Below are positions 33,176 through 42,124 of a stretch of 64,000 nucleotides of DNA, in pieces; position 1 is the first letter of the stretch, and each line of letters begins with the position of its first letter. The DNA lies in contig CP119326.1 in assembly GCA_029202665.1 (NCBI GenBank), positions 2,232,001 to 2,296,000 on the forward strand. Direction: 5' to 3'. This DNA is from Candidatus Brevundimonas colombiensis. GTDB taxonomy: Bacteria; Pseudomonadota; Alphaproteobacteria; Caulobacterales; Caulobacteraceae. The notes below the pieces were generated by a model, which saw nothing but the letters and a program-made list of their open reading frames with translations, did not search any database and had not been told where the DNA came from. The position numbers and the translations under genes were made by a program.

Positions 33176-35043
33176 TGGATGTCGCGCTGAAAACCGCCCG
33201 CGTCGCCCTGGTCGGCAATCCCAACAGCGGCAAGACCGCGCTGTTCAACGCCCTGACCGGCGCGCACCAGAAGGTCGCCAACTACGCCGGCGTCACGGTG
33301 GAGCGGAAAGAGGGGCTGATCCGCGCCACATCCGGCCGCACGATGTCGGTGCTGGACCTGCCCGGCACCTATTCGCTGCGCGCGCGCAGCCCGGACGAGG
33401 AGGTGACGCGCGACGCCGTGCTGGGGCGGCTGGCCGGGGAGACGCCGCCGGACGTGGTGGTGTGCGTCGCCGACGCCACCAACCTGCGCCTGGTGCTGCG
33501 CCTGATCCTGGAGCTTAAGGCTGTCGGACGGCCGATGGTGCTGGCGCTCAATATGTTCGACATCGCCCAGCGTCAGGGCCTGCGGATCGATCTGGAGAAG
33601 CTGCGCGCCGAACTGGGCGTGCCGATCATCACCACGGTCGCGACGCGCAAGCGCGGGATCGACGAACTGATCGCCGCCGTCGAGAGCCAGGCCGACGCCG
33701 CCGCGCTTGGCGAAAACCACTGGCATACGCCCGACTCCGCCGAACTGCGCAGCACGGCGCGCGAGGCCGAGCGGATCATGAAGGCCTGCGTGCGGCCGCC
33801 CGAACGGCCCGACACCCTGACCGGCAAGATCGATTCCATTCTGCTGCATCCGGTCGGCGGCCTGCTGATCCTGCTGGCCCTGCTGTTCGTCATGTTTCAG
33901 GCCGTCTTCACCTGGGCCAAGCCGCTGATGGACGGCATCGAGGCGGGCATTGGGTGGCTGGGCGCCTTCGTCGCCACGGTCCTGCCCGACGGTCTGTTGC
34001 AGAGCCTGATCGTGGACGGGGTGATTTCGGGCGTCGGCAGCGTGCTGGTCTTCCTGCCGCAGATCCTGATCCTGTTCCTGTTCATCATCGCGCTGGAAGA
34101 CTTCGGCTATATGGCTCGCGCGGCCTTTCTGATGGACAAGATCATGGGCGGGGCGGGTCTGCACGGGCGCGCCTTCATTCCCCTGTTGTCCAGCTTCGCC
34201 TGCGCCATTCCGGGCGTGATGGCGGCGCGGGTGATCGATTCCAAGCGCGACCGCCTGACCACCATCCTGGTTGCGCCGCTGATGACCTGCTCGGCGCGCA
34301 TCCCGGTCTATACGCTGATCATCGCCGCCTTCATTCCGAACGAGAAGGTGTGGGGTTTCGCCAATCTGCAGGGGCTGGTGATGTTCGGCCTCTATGCAGC
34401 CGGCATTCTCAGCGCGCTTCTGGTCTCGCTGGTGATCCGCAAGGTGTTCTGGCGCGGCGCGGTCGAGCCCTTCATGATGGAGCTGCCGACCTACAAGATC
34501 CCCGATCTGAAAAGCGTCGGCTTCAACCTGTGGCTCCGGGCCAAGATCTTCCTGAACCGGGCGGGGCGGATCATTCTGCCCGCTGTGGTCATACTGTGGG
34601 TGCTGGCGACCTTCCCCTATCCGCCCGAGAACGCGACCCTGCCGGCCATCGACTATTCGTTCGCGGGCATGATCGGCCGCGCGCTGGAGCCGATTTTCGC
34701 GCCCATCGGCTTCAACTGGCAGATGGTCATCGCCCTGATCCCCGGCATGGCGGCGCGCGAGGTGGCGGTGGCGGCGCTGGGCACCACCTACGCCATTGCG
34801 GATGCCGACAATGCCACGGGCCTGCTGGCCTCGACCCTGGCGCATCACTGGTCGCTGGCCACGGCGCTGTCCTTCCTGGCCTGGTACATCTTTGCGCCCC
34901 AGTGCGTGGCGACCCTGGGCGTGGTGCGACGCGAGACCAACTCGCTGAAGTGGACCTGGATCATGATCGGCTACATGTTCGGTTTGGCCTATCTGGCGTC
35001 GCTGGTGACCTATCATGTGGCGGTGGCGCTCGGAGGGGGCTAA
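33175..35043 (+). CDS. feoB: Ferrous iron transporter FeoB
   Basis: A 622-residue GTPase-coupled Fe(II) transporter in the inner membrane. The N-terminal G domain has G1 GNPNSGKT (14-21), G3 DLPGTYSL and a G4 NMFD, and the two Gate motifs and core membrane region follow with CSARIPVY and GMAAREVAVAALGTTYA. It takes up Fe(II) under low oxygen or low iron. feoA overlaps upstream. The C-terminal FeoC-like part is absent, as usual in this group. The prepilin peptidase gene follows after 33 bases. Confidence 0.95.
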   Translation: MDVALKTARVALVGNPNSGKTALFNALTGAHQKVANYAGVTVERKEGLIRATSGRTMSVLDLPGTYSLRARSPDEEVTRDAVLGRLAGETPPDVVVCVADATNLRLVLRLILELKAVGRPMVLALNMFDIAQRQGLRIDLEKLRAELGVPIITTVATRKRGIDELIAAVESQADAAALGENHWHTPDSAELRSTAREAERIMKACVRPPERPDTLTGKIDSILLHPVGGLLILLALLFVMFQAVFTWAKPLMDGIEAGIGWLGAFVATVLPDGLLQSLIVDGVISGVGSVLVFLPQILILFLFIIALEDFGYMARAAFLMDKIMGGAGLHGRAFIPLLSSFACAIPGVMAARVIDSKRDRLTTILVAPLMTCSARIPVYTLIIAAFIPNEKVWGFANLQGLVMFGLYAAGILSALLVSLVIRKVFWRGAVEPFMMELPTYKIPDLKSVGFNLWLRAKIFLNRAGRIILPAVVILWVLATFPYPPENATLPAIDYSFAGMIGRALEPIFAPIGFNWQMVIALIPGMAAREVAVAALGTTYAIADADNATGLLASTLAHHWSLATALSFLAWYIFAPQCVATLGVVRRETNSLKWTWIMIGYMFGLAYLASLVTYHVAVALGGG

Positions 35044-35076
35044 GCCAAGGGCGTTCGCCGCCGTCTGGACGTCTCG

Positions 35077-35841
35077 ATGCCTCCTGTGATCGCCGCCATC
35101 GTCATGGGCGGACTGGGCCTGATTTTCGGCAGTTTCATCGCCGCGGTCAGCGTGCGCCTGCCGCGTGACGAGGACATCGTCATGGCCCGCTCTCGATGCC
35201 GGGGGTGCGATCGGCCGCTGCGGCCGTGGGAGCTGGTTCCGCTGTTCAGCTGGCTGGCGCTGCGGGGGCGGTGCGCGCGGTGCGCCACCCCGATTTCAAG
35301 ACGGTATCCGCTGATCGAACTGGCCGCCGGGACGATCGGCGTCTGGGCCGCGCTGTGGGCGTCCGGCGAGGGGGCGTCGGCGTTCACGATGGCGGCGACG
35401 GCGGTGCTGGGCTGGCAGTTGCTGTTGATCGCCATCGTCGACGGCGAGAACTTCTGGCTGCCCGACATCCTGACCCTGCCGTTGATCGCCACGGGCCTGG
35501 TCGTCGCCATGGTCGCCGGCTGGGATATCGCCCTGTCGCGCCTGATCGGTTCGGCCGCGGGGTTCGGGGGGCTGTGGCTGGTCGGCTGGCTTTATCAGGC
35601 CGTCCGCAAGCGTCAGGGCCTGGGCGGGGGCGACCCCTTCCTGTTCGCGGGCGCCGGGGCCTGGGTCGGCTGGGTCGGCCTGCCCAGCGTCCTGTTGTGG
35701 GCCTGCGCGGCGGGCCTCGGTCTGGTGTTCGCCATGCTGGTGGTGCGGCGGTCGGTCCGCGCGACGGACAAACTGCCGTTCGGGGTCTTCCTGGCGGTCG
35801 GACTCTGGCTGACCTGGCTCTACGGTCCGCTGGGTCTTTAA
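35077..35841 (+). CDS. Type IV prepilin peptidase (A24 family)
   Basis: A 254-residue polytopic aspartyl peptidase that cleaves prepilin or pseudopilin leaders and N-methylates the new end. It has the cytoplasmic zinc cluster of two CxxC pairs (CRGCDRPL, CARCATPI) and the catalytic Asp pair in IAIVDGENFWLPD and GGGDPFLFAG. Eight hydrophobic segments follow the usual A24A layout. No pilin or secretin gene is adjacent, so its partner may be a type II secretion or type IV pilus system elsewhere. It lies 33 bases after feoB. Confidence 0.88.
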   Translation: MPPVIAAIVMGGLGLIFGSFIAAVSVRLPRDEDIVMARSRCRGCDRPLRPWELVPLFSWLALRGRCARCATPISRRYPLIELAAGTIGVWAALWASGEGASAFTMAATAVLGWQLLLIAIVDGENFWLPDILTLPLIATGLVVAMVAGWDIALSRLIGSAAGFGGLWLVGWLYQAVRKRQGLGGGDPFLFAGAGAWVGWVGLPSVLLWACAAGLGLVFAMLVVRRSVRATDKLPFGVFLAVGLWLTWLYGPLGL

Positions 35842-36420
35842 TCAGGCCGGGCGAACGAGCCAGCCCTCGGCCTGGGGAGCGAACAGATGAGGCTGACAAT
35901 GACCGAGGTCTTGCGCTTTCAAGCCGCAGCTGGACGCCAGGGCGATGAAGACGGCCGAATGGGCGACGATCAGGGCAGATCGGGACTGTGCGACATCGAG
36001 GCAGCGGTTGACAGCGTTCACCGCTCGATCGCGAAATTCATCGAACTGCTCCGCCCCCGGAATGGTCTGGCCTCGCAGCCATGCAGAAACAAAATCGTCG
36101 GCCGGATCTGCTTCGAACTGTCCCTCCTTCACGCCAAGACAGACCTCGCGCAGATCGGGCTCCAGCAAGAGCGGGATCGCACCGGCGACGATTTGAGCCG
36201 TACGCGCAGCGCGCGACAGGGGTGAATGGAAGATGACATCGACGCCGAGGGTTTGGACAATGCGGTTCGAAGCACAGGCCTGCTTAACGCCATAGGCGTT
36301 GAGCGGCTGGTCGTTTTGTCCCACGCAAAGCTGCAGTCGGTTCCAGTCGGTCTGGCCGTGGCGCATATAATGGAAGGGGATGCGACGTAGCGCAACGGGT
36401 GGGCTCTTAAGCAACCTCAA
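35842..36420 (-). CDS. Histidine phosphatase superfamily protein
   Basis: A 192-residue phosphoglycerate-mutase-like phosphatase. The catalytic RHG is R20-H21-G22 in MRHGQTDWNRLQ, and the second His lies in ALIVAHSAVFIAL. The start is TTG at 36420, overlapping the TGA of the TetR gene (TTGA), implying coupled translation; a later ATG at 36366 would cut off the first strand. The base composition is visibly richer in A/T than the flanking genes, and it ends directly at the prepilin peptidase stop. The substrate is unknown. Confidence 0.83.
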   Translation of the reverse strand: MRLLKSPPVALRRIPFHYMRHGQTDWNRLQLCVGQNDQPLNAYGVKQACASNRIVQTLGVDVIFHSPLSRAARTAQIVAGAIPLLLEPDLREVCLGVKEGQFEADPADDFVSAWLRGQTIPGAEQFDEFRDRAVNAVNRCLDVAQSRSALIVAHSAVFIALASSCGLKAQDLGHCQPHLFAPQAEGWLVRPA

Positions 36421-37043
36421 CGCCCGGTCGTCAGTTTGACGACGATGATCGCCGCCGTATCCAGAATGGCCTCGGGCGTATCGGCGCGGCGTAGAAGATC
36501 GAAGCTGGCCGCCGTCGATTCGGCGATGGAGGCGATCTGGTAGGAGGCCAGGCGCGGATTGTACTCCTTGGGGTGAAGGCCGCTGGCGTGGGCCTGGGCC
36601 ACGCGGCGTTCGATGGCCAGGTGCAGGCGGCGAAGACGGCGCACGCGGCTTTCGACGAAGGCGGCGTCGCCATTATCCGCCAGCATGTGCTCGACCCGCA
36701 GAACCTGACCGTAGCTGCGCCAGATCGCCATCACGTCCAGGATGAAGGCGCGCGCGATGGTGAAGGCCCTATCTCCGGGCCAATCCGCCTGAAAATGGGT
36801 CGCCAGGCCTTGGAAATCGGTTGCGGCGATTTCGCACAACGCCAGAACGGGTTCTTCGACCGTCTTGAAATAGGTGTAGAAATTCGAGGGAGAAACACCA
36901 GCGGCCGCCGCCAGGTCGGCCACGCGGATTTCGCCGTAATGCCGTGCGTTCAACAGGCGCTGAGTCGCGTCGAGGATCGCCTGGCGGGTCCTGCCGCCCC
37001 GCGCGCCGATCTTGTGGCCCAGCTTGTTGGTCGTGTTGGGCAT
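36417..37043 (-). CDS. TetR family transcriptional regulator
   Basis: A 208-residue regulator with an N-terminal TetR DNA-binding domain (RQAILDATQRLLNAR then RVADLAAAAGVSPSNFYTYFKTVEE, about residues 18-62) and a larger ligand-binding helical domain. The ATG at 37043 has GGGGG just upstream; an ATG at 37052 would add 3 residues. It is immediately downstream of a tRNA-Thr gene on the same strand and overlaps the histidine phosphatase gene, which is its most likely co-transcribed partner. The inducer is unknown. Confidence 0.85.
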   Translation of the reverse strand: MPNTTNKLGHKIGARGGRTRQAILDATQRLLNARHYGEIRVADLAAAAGVSPSNFYTYFKTVEEPVLALCEIAATDFQGLATHFQADWPGDRAFTIARAFILDVMAIWRSYGQVLRVEHMLADNGDAAFVESRVRRLRRLHLAIERRVAQAHASGLHPKEYNPRLASYQIASIAESTAASFDLLRRADTPEAILDTAAIIVVKLTTGR

Positions 37044-37066
37044 CGCCCCCATCGGTCGAAAGAGGG

Positions 37067-37142
37067 TGGTGCCGGCTGCAGGAATCGAACCCGCGACATC
37101 CAGTTTACAAAACTGGCGCTCTACCAACTGAGCTAAGCCGGC
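37067..37142 (-). tRNA. tRNA-Thr (anticodon TGT)
   Basis: On the minus strand the 76-base gene folds into a complete cloverleaf: acceptor GCCGGCT/AGCCGGC (7 pairs), D arm with AGCTCAGTTGGTAGAGC, anticodon stem CCAGT/ACTGG with loop TTTGTAA (anticodon TGT, Thr), T arm CGCGGGTTCGATTCCTG, and an encoded CCA. It decodes ACA and probably other ACN codons. Confidence 0.96.
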
Positions 37143-37344
37143 CCGCGTCTGCGGTTCGTCCTTATGTCTAGGCCGAAGCCGAGACGCAAGACGATGCTGC
37201 GCCGCAAACGGATGAATCCCGTCTCTTCGCCAGCCGGTCGGGCGTCCACCCCTTGTTGCGGCGGATGGAACGAGGGGTCTTTCCCGCATCGGGTCATTGC
37301 ATCGAACGCTCGCCTGCGCGCCTGAGCTTTCCCATGTTGGAAGG

Positions 37345-38133
37345 ATGATCGACGACAGCGCAAACGCCCCGCCGGACCTCGCCGAGAGGTCAGACCGTCT
37401 TCGGGTGATCGACCTGGAAACTGCGGGATCCGGGCCGCAGGACGTCTGTGAGATCGGCTGGCAAGATGTCGAGCGCGACGCCGACGGCCTGTGGCGACTG
37501 GCCTCCGACCGGGGCGCGCGGTTCGTCAATCCCGGCAGGCCGATTTCCGCGGACACCATGGCGATCCACCATATTCAGGACGAGGATGTTCACGACGCGC
37601 CCTATTGGAAGACCGTGGCGCCGGAGGTGCTGCAGCCGGTCGGGGGCGTTCGCGCGCTGGCGGCGCATCGCGCCGCGTTCGAGCAGCGGTTCTGCACGCC
37701 GCGTCTTTCTGGAGGCGCATCTTGGATATGCACCTGGAAATGCGCGCTCCGCCTGTGGCCGGAGTCGCCGAGGTTTTCGAACCAGATGCTGCGTTATCTG
37801 CGGCGGCCGGCGGGTCTGGTGCAGTCGCTCGGACTGCCCGCGCACCGCGCATTGCCGGACGCCTATGTGACCGCCCATCATCTGCGCGACATGCTCAACC
37901 AGGCGTCGGTCGAACAGCTTCTGGCCTGGAGTCGTGAACCTGGGTTGCTGCCGCGCGTGCCGAGAGGCCCCGACCAGGGCAAGGCGTGGAGTGCGCTGAG
38001 CGAAGCGGACCTGTCGGCGCTGACCCAGGACCGCGATGGCGATGTGCGCTTCAGCGCCCTCAAGGAGCAGGAGCGACGCCATGGCGTGCTGATCCATGCG
38101 GCCGATCCGCCGGCCCAGCGCCGGTTGCTTTGA
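37345..38133 (+). CDS. DnaQ-like 3'-5' exonuclease (DEDDh)
   Basis: A 262-residue exonuclease of the RNase T/DnaQ superfamily. Exo I is IDLETAGSG with D and E, Exo II falls at ALAAHRAAFEQRF, and Exo III is HRALPDAYVTAHHL with His and Asp, the DEDDh pattern. The later residues have no known domain; the closest functional parallel is ExoX-like exonuclease, but this is inferred. The ATG at 37345 is preferred to the frame start at 37297, which extends into a region without similarity. It is divergent from tRNA-Thr and lies upstream of the convergent flavoprotein gene. Confidence 0.8.
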   Translation: MIDDSANAPPDLAERSDRLRVIDLETAGSGPQDVCEIGWQDVERDADGLWRLASDRGARFVNPGRPISADTMAIHHIQDEDVHDAPYWKTVAPEVLQPVGGVRALAAHRAAFEQRFCTPRLSGGASWICTWKCALRLWPESPRFSNQMLRYLRRPAGLVQSLGLPAHRALPDAYVTAHHLRDMLNQASVEQLLAWSREPGLLPRVPRGPDQGKAWSALSEADLSALTQDRDGDVRFSALKEQERRHGVLIHAADPPAQRRLL

Positions 38134-38164
38134 TGGCGTCGCCTTGGCTTAGCGAGGTCTGTCT

Positions 38165-39838
38165 TTACGCGGCCGCCGCCTGCGGGATAGCCGCCCACAC
38201 GGCGTTCGGTTCAGCGATGGCATGAGCCAAGGCGGATCCGACAATACGGCCCATGTCGTGAGAACTGGTGATGCCCTGGGCGAAGGGGTGGCGGCCCATC
38301 AGGAAGGGCAGGCTGAGACAGAACAGGCGATCGGGCGGCAACTGGTCGGTGATCGGGTGGAAGGCCGCGTCCAGGGCGACGCCCCGCACGGCCTTGGGCG
38401 CATCGGGCGAGACCTGATCCACGATGACGCCCTGTGCGATCAGCGACGGAAAGGGGAAGGCGTCGGCCGATAGCGGACGCTGGCCCAGAGCCTCCACGAA
38501 GACGGGGAAATGCAGTCGCATTCCGTCATAGAGGACAGCGGCGCCGCAGCCCTCGACCGGCTGGGTGTCCAGGCGGTAGTCGTCGCCCAAGGCCAGAACC
38601 TGAATCCGACCTGCGCGGCGTAACGCCAGAAGGCGGGCGATGGAGGCGTGGGGAACGGCGCCGTAATCGTCCACGAACACCGGCTTCAGCCAACGCTCGA
38701 ACCGCTCGAACTGGCGGCCGTTCAGGTGCGGGACGATCGCGCCGATCACCTCGTGCATCCGCAGAATGGCGTCGCGCCAGGGGATGGTGAACCGACGCGC
38801 GTGATTGCGGCGGGCTTCTTCCAGGTTCTGACGCGCCCAGACGAAGGGATCGGTCGCCGCGCGGGCGGCGAAATAGGCTTCGCCGAAGGATTCCACCGTC
38901 GCATCGGCAAGGTCAATGGACAAGGCGTAGGCCGGATCGGCCAGGGTCAGTTCCTGACGGAACAGGGCGAAGGCGTCGTCCAGCAGGTCGTCGGTCCCGC
39001 GCCGGACCAGATCGGCGATGGCCGCCTCTGTGCATATGACGAGGGGGGCGTGGGGCAGGGGGAAATAGAAATCCGCTTCGGGCAACAGACCCTTGCGCGA
39101 CATCAGGGTCACGCCGAACGCCTCGGCGCCCTGTCGCGGGACGTAGGTCAGGTCGCCGTCCGGCTCATCGACAAAGTCGCCATGCGCAACAGCCAGGGCC
39201 ACCGCCGCGTCGATCGCGGTCAGGGACGATCCGCGAATCCCAACCTGCGCGGCCGGCAAGGCCGACAGTTTGGACGCCGGCCATGGCGACAGGAAATAGC
39301 CGGGCCGGACCTCCGGGTCGGACGGCCACTGGTGCCCGGTGGCCAGGACGACATGGTCGAAAATCTCGTCAGTGACGAACCCCAGATGCGGCGCGACCGT
39401 CAGCCGTACGCCGTCCGCTGCGTTCGCGGCGTCGATGACGCGGCACGCCGTTCGGACATCTATGCCGACGCCCGCCGTCCGGGCGTCGCGAACCAGGGCG
39501 GCGAACTGGTCGGCGAAATAGCGGCCCAGCACCAGGCGCGGCAGGAAGGCGCGGGCATCGATCTCGTGCGGGGCGACGCCCAGGGCCGCCAGATCATCCG
39601 GCGCCTGACGTTCAAGCCAGTTTAGCAGCGTCTCCTTTACGGGAGGAATCTCGATGCTGGCGATGTTGGCCAGCATCGCGGGATCGTTCCAGCCCGGCCG
39701 ATAGGGGGCGCCCATGCCTGCCGTCGGCTGTTGTTCGAAGACGGTGATGTCGACATCCGAACGCCCTTCGGCGAGCAGGGCGGCCAGGGTGTAGATCGTC
39801 GTCGGCCCGGCTCCGACAAAGGCGATGGATGGCGTCAT
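38165..39838 (-). CDS. FAD/NAD(P)-binding protein
   Basis: A 557-residue protein of the FAD-NAD(P)-binding (PF13454-type) family. The N-terminal dinucleotide motif is AFVGAGPTTIYTLAALL with an acidic strand end VFEQQPTAGMGAPY, and the C-terminal half contains the conserved GVTLMSRKGLLPEADFYFPL and HPFAQGITSSHDMG blocks. No other catalytic residue can be named, and the substrate is unknown. The ATG at 39838 has GGGGAG next to it. It is separated from the NDH-2 gene by 170 bases on the same strand; nothing is seen in that gap. Confidence 0.8.
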   Translation of the reverse strand: MTPSIAFVGAGPTTIYTLAALLAEGRSDVDITVFEQQPTAGMGAPYRPGWNDPAMLANIASIEIPPVKETLLNWLERQAPDDLAALGVAPHEIDARAFLPRLVLGRYFADQFAALVRDARTAGVGIDVRTACRVIDAANAADGVRLTVAPHLGFVTDEIFDHVVLATGHQWPSDPEVRPGYFLSPWPASKLSALPAAQVGIRGSSLTAIDAAVALAVAHGDFVDEPDGDLTYVPRQGAEAFGVTLMSRKGLLPEADFYFPLPHAPLVICTEAAIADLVRRGTDDLLDDAFALFRQELTLADPAYALSIDLADATVESFGEAYFAARAATDPFVWARQNLEEARRNHARRFTIPWRDAILRMHEVIGAIVPHLNGRQFERFERWLKPVFVDDYGAVPHASIARLLALRRAGRIQVLALGDDYRLDTQPVEGCGAAVLYDGMRLHFPVFVEALGQRPLSADAFPFPSLIAQGVIVDQVSPDAPKAVRGVALDAAFHPITDQLPPDRLFCLSLPFLMGRHPFAQGITSSHDMGRIVGSALAHAIAEPNAVWAAIPQAAAA

Positions 39839-40008
39839 CTCCCCTGAATGCGCGACGCTGAAAATGGCGCCATGGCCCTGAAAGATAAGGGGCGCGGCCG
39901 TGGTTCGGCCCCGCGCCGCCTGACGATCCTTGAGGGGGAGCGCCCGCTTCGGCCCGCACGCTCGACAGGTCCGGCGCGATGATGTCGTGCAGGCTGTGCG
40001 CGCCCGTA

Positions 40009-41283
40009 TCAATGCAGTTTCAGCCGCCCGGAAACGCGGCGGTGAAGCAGGCGCGACAGGGCAAGAAGGATCGTGCGGCGCACGCCCAGAATGGCGCGGT
40101 GATGATCCAGATGCAGCGCCATATAGGCCCATTTGGCGATCAGTCCCTCGATCAGGAAGTTCGGACCGCTCAGGCCGCCCATCAGCGAGCCGACGCCCCT
40201 GTCTCCGCCCAGCGACACCAGCGATCCCTTGTCGCGATAGACGTAGGGGCCAGGATCGCGCGTGGGATCGGCCAGGGCCTTGGCCAGATAGGCGGCCTGC
40301 TGGGCCGCCGCCTGGGCGCGGGCGGGCACGGGGCGGCCATCGGGGCCGGGGGCTTCGGCGCAGTCGCCCATGGCGTAGATTCCGGGCGCCGAAGCGCGCA
40401 GATGATCGTCCACGATGAACTGGTTCAACCGTCCCGTGGCCAGGCCCAGGCCGGGGTTGGCGTCCGACGCCTTGACCCCGGCGGCCCAGACGATGAGGTC
40501 GGCGGGGATGGGACCCCTGGACGTGTCCAGCCGGTCGGCGTGGACGGCGGCGACCCTGGCGTCCGTCAACAGGCGCACCCCCTTGGCCTCCAGCGCCTTG
40601 GCCGCCTTGGCCGACACCCGCTCGGGCAGGCCGCCCAGGATGCGGGGCGCGGCCTCGACGATGGTGACGGACAGGTCGAACTGCTGGTCCGGCGTCAGGC
40701 CCGCCGACAGTTCGTCATGGCCCTCGATCAGTTCGGTGGACAGTTCGACGCCCGTCGCCCCCGCGCCGACGATGGCGATGTTCAGACGCCGCTCATCCGC
40801 ATAGGCGCGGGACAGGAAGGCCGAGGTCAGCCGTTTGTTGAAGGTCTCGGCGTCCGCCACATTCTCCAGAAGATGGACGTGTTCGGCGGCGCCGGGCGTG
40901 TTGAACAGGTTGGAGCCGCTGCCGATCGCCAGCACCAGGGTCTGAAAGGTCAGGGTGCGGGCGCCGACCAGAACGGCGCCGTCGTCATCGCGGATTTCGG
41001 CGAGCGTCAGGGTCTTGGCCGCCGGGTCCAGCCCGGTCAGGTCGCCGAAGGCGAAGCTGAAATGATTGCGCCGCGCCAGGACTGGATAGGACAGACCTTC
41101 CTGGTGCGAATCCAGCGATCCGGCCGCGACCTCATGCAGGCTGGGCTTCCACAGATGGAAGATCGAACGGTCGATCAACAGCACCCGTCGACGCCCTTCG
41201 CGCGGGCCGAACCGGCGGCCCAGGCGGGCGGCGAGTTCAAGCCCGCCCGCGCCGCCGCCGATGATGACGATCTCGTGCCGCAT
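40009..41283 (-). CDS. Type II NADH:quinone oxidoreductase (NDH-2-like)
   Basis: A 424-residue peripheral membrane flavoenzyme that oxidises NADH and reduces quinone without pumping protons. It has the two Rossmann motifs IVIIGGGAGGLELAARLG (residues 5-22) and IAIVGAGATGVELSTELIEG, the FAD-binding GIYAMGDCAEAPG near residue 315, and a C-terminal amphipathic helix (ILLALSRLLHRRVSGRLKLH) for membrane attachment. It lies downstream of the alpha/beta-hydrolase gene, 32 bases away and in the same direction. NADH specificity is assumed from the family. Confidence 0.87.
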   Translation of the reverse strand: MRHEIVIIGGGAGGLELAARLGRRFGPREGRRRVLLIDRSIFHLWKPSLHEVAAGSLDSHQEGLSYPVLARRNHFSFAFGDLTGLDPAAKTLTLAEIRDDDGAVLVGARTLTFQTLVLAIGSGSNLFNTPGAAEHVHLLENVADAETFNKRLTSAFLSRAYADERRLNIAIVGAGATGVELSTELIEGHDELSAGLTPDQQFDLSVTIVEAAPRILGGLPERVSAKAAKALEAKGVRLLTDARVAAVHADRLDTSRGPIPADLIVWAAGVKASDANPGLGLATGRLNQFIVDDHLRASAPGIYAMGDCAEAPGPDGRPVPARAQAAAQQAAYLAKALADPTRDPGPYVYRDKGSLVSLGGDRGVGSLMGGLSGPNFLIEGLIAKWAYMALHLDHHRAILGVRRTILLALSRLLHRRVSGRLKLH

Positions 41284-41315
41284 ACGGGTCTCCTGAAGGC
41301 GACCCGTATTTAGGG

Positions 41316-41966
41316 TCAGGCCGGCTTTTCTTCCAGGCGCTTGTCCAGATAGGCGCCCACGCGGCGTTCGACGGCGCTCATATGGTCCTGCCAGAAGTGG
41401 CTGGCGCCCTCTTCCAGTTCGTAGTCGATTATGATGCCCTTCTGGGTGCGCAGCTTGTTGACCACGCGCTCGACCTCGACCGGCGGAACCACGGTGTCGG
41501 CCGTGCCGTGAAGGAACAGGCCCGAAGCCGGGCAGGGGGCCAGGAAGCTGAAATCATACATGTTCGACGGCGGCGACACCGAGATGAAGCCATCCGTCTC
41601 GGGCCGGCGCATCAGAAGCTGCATGCCGATATAGGCGCCGAACTGATAGCCCGCGACCCAGGTCTGGCTGGCGCCGGGGTTGTTGGACTGAAGCCAGTCC
41701 AACGCGGTGGCGGCGTCCGCCAGCTCGCCGATGCCGCTGTCGAACTCGCCCTGCGACTTGCCCACGCCGCGCGAATTGTAGCGCAGGGTGGCGAATCCGC
41801 GTTGCTGGAACAACTGGTGCAGGGTGACCGCGACCGGGTTGTTCATATGGCCGCCCGCCTTGGGGTGCGGGTGCAGAATCAAGGCGATCGGGGCGTTCGG
41901 GCGCTTGCCCGGGGAATAGCGGCCTTCGATGCGACCGGAGGCGCCGGGCAGGATGACTTCAGGCAT
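41316..41966 (-). CDS. Alpha/beta-hydrolase-fold protein with altered nucleophile elbow
   Basis: A 216-residue alpha/beta-hydrolase of the YqiA/dienelactone-hydrolase-like group found in alphaproteobacteria. The oxyanion strand LILHPHPKAGGHMNN, the acid in LHGTADTVVPP and the His in EGASHFW are present, but the nucleophile elbow reads VAGYQFGAYIG: the Ser expected in G-x-S-x-G is Gln. It may therefore be non-catalytic or use another route. The ATG at 41966 gives the canonical MPEVILPGASGRIEG. It stands just before the NDH-2 gene and divergent from the suf operon. Confidence 0.78.
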   Translation of the reverse strand: MPEVILPGASGRIEGRYSPGKRPNAPIALILHPHPKAGGHMNNPVAVTLHQLFQQRGFATLRYNSRGVGKSQGEFDSGIGELADAATALDWLQSNNPGASQTWVAGYQFGAYIGMQLLMRRPETDGFISVSPPSNMYDFSFLAPCPASGLFLHGTADTVVPPVEVERVVNKLRTQKGIIIDYELEEGASHFWQDHMSAVERRVGAYLDKRLEEKPA

Positions 41967-42013
41967 AGGGGCTCTGGAATCCGTTCAACTGTCATTTCGC
42001 GAGTGCGTAATAC

Positions 42014-42044
42014 TTGACCGCGGAGGTGGGACTTTATAAGTCCC
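42014..42044 (+). promoter_or_regulatory. Putative suf operon promoter with overlapping dyad
   Basis: TTGACC (42014-42019) and TATAAG (42035-42040) resemble a -35/-10 pair with a short 15-base spacer. Overlapping the -10 is the perfect palindrome GGGACTT-TAT-AAGTCCC (42028-42044). The dyad is well placed for an autoregulatory site of the Rrf2/IscR protein encoded immediately downstream at 42125. Identity of the binder is inferred. Confidence 0.5.
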
Positions 42045-42124
42045 TCCGCAAGCGCACCGCCTTTGCGAAGGCGCGGGTTCTAGCACAGGAGCCCCGAAAA
42101 GCGCGCAATTTTTGAAGGTGCGAA

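Noticed and set aside
32971..35016. A 681-codon minus-strand frame over feoA and feoB
   Set aside because: Mirror of feoB, which has all G-protein motifs; the antisense frame has no domain.
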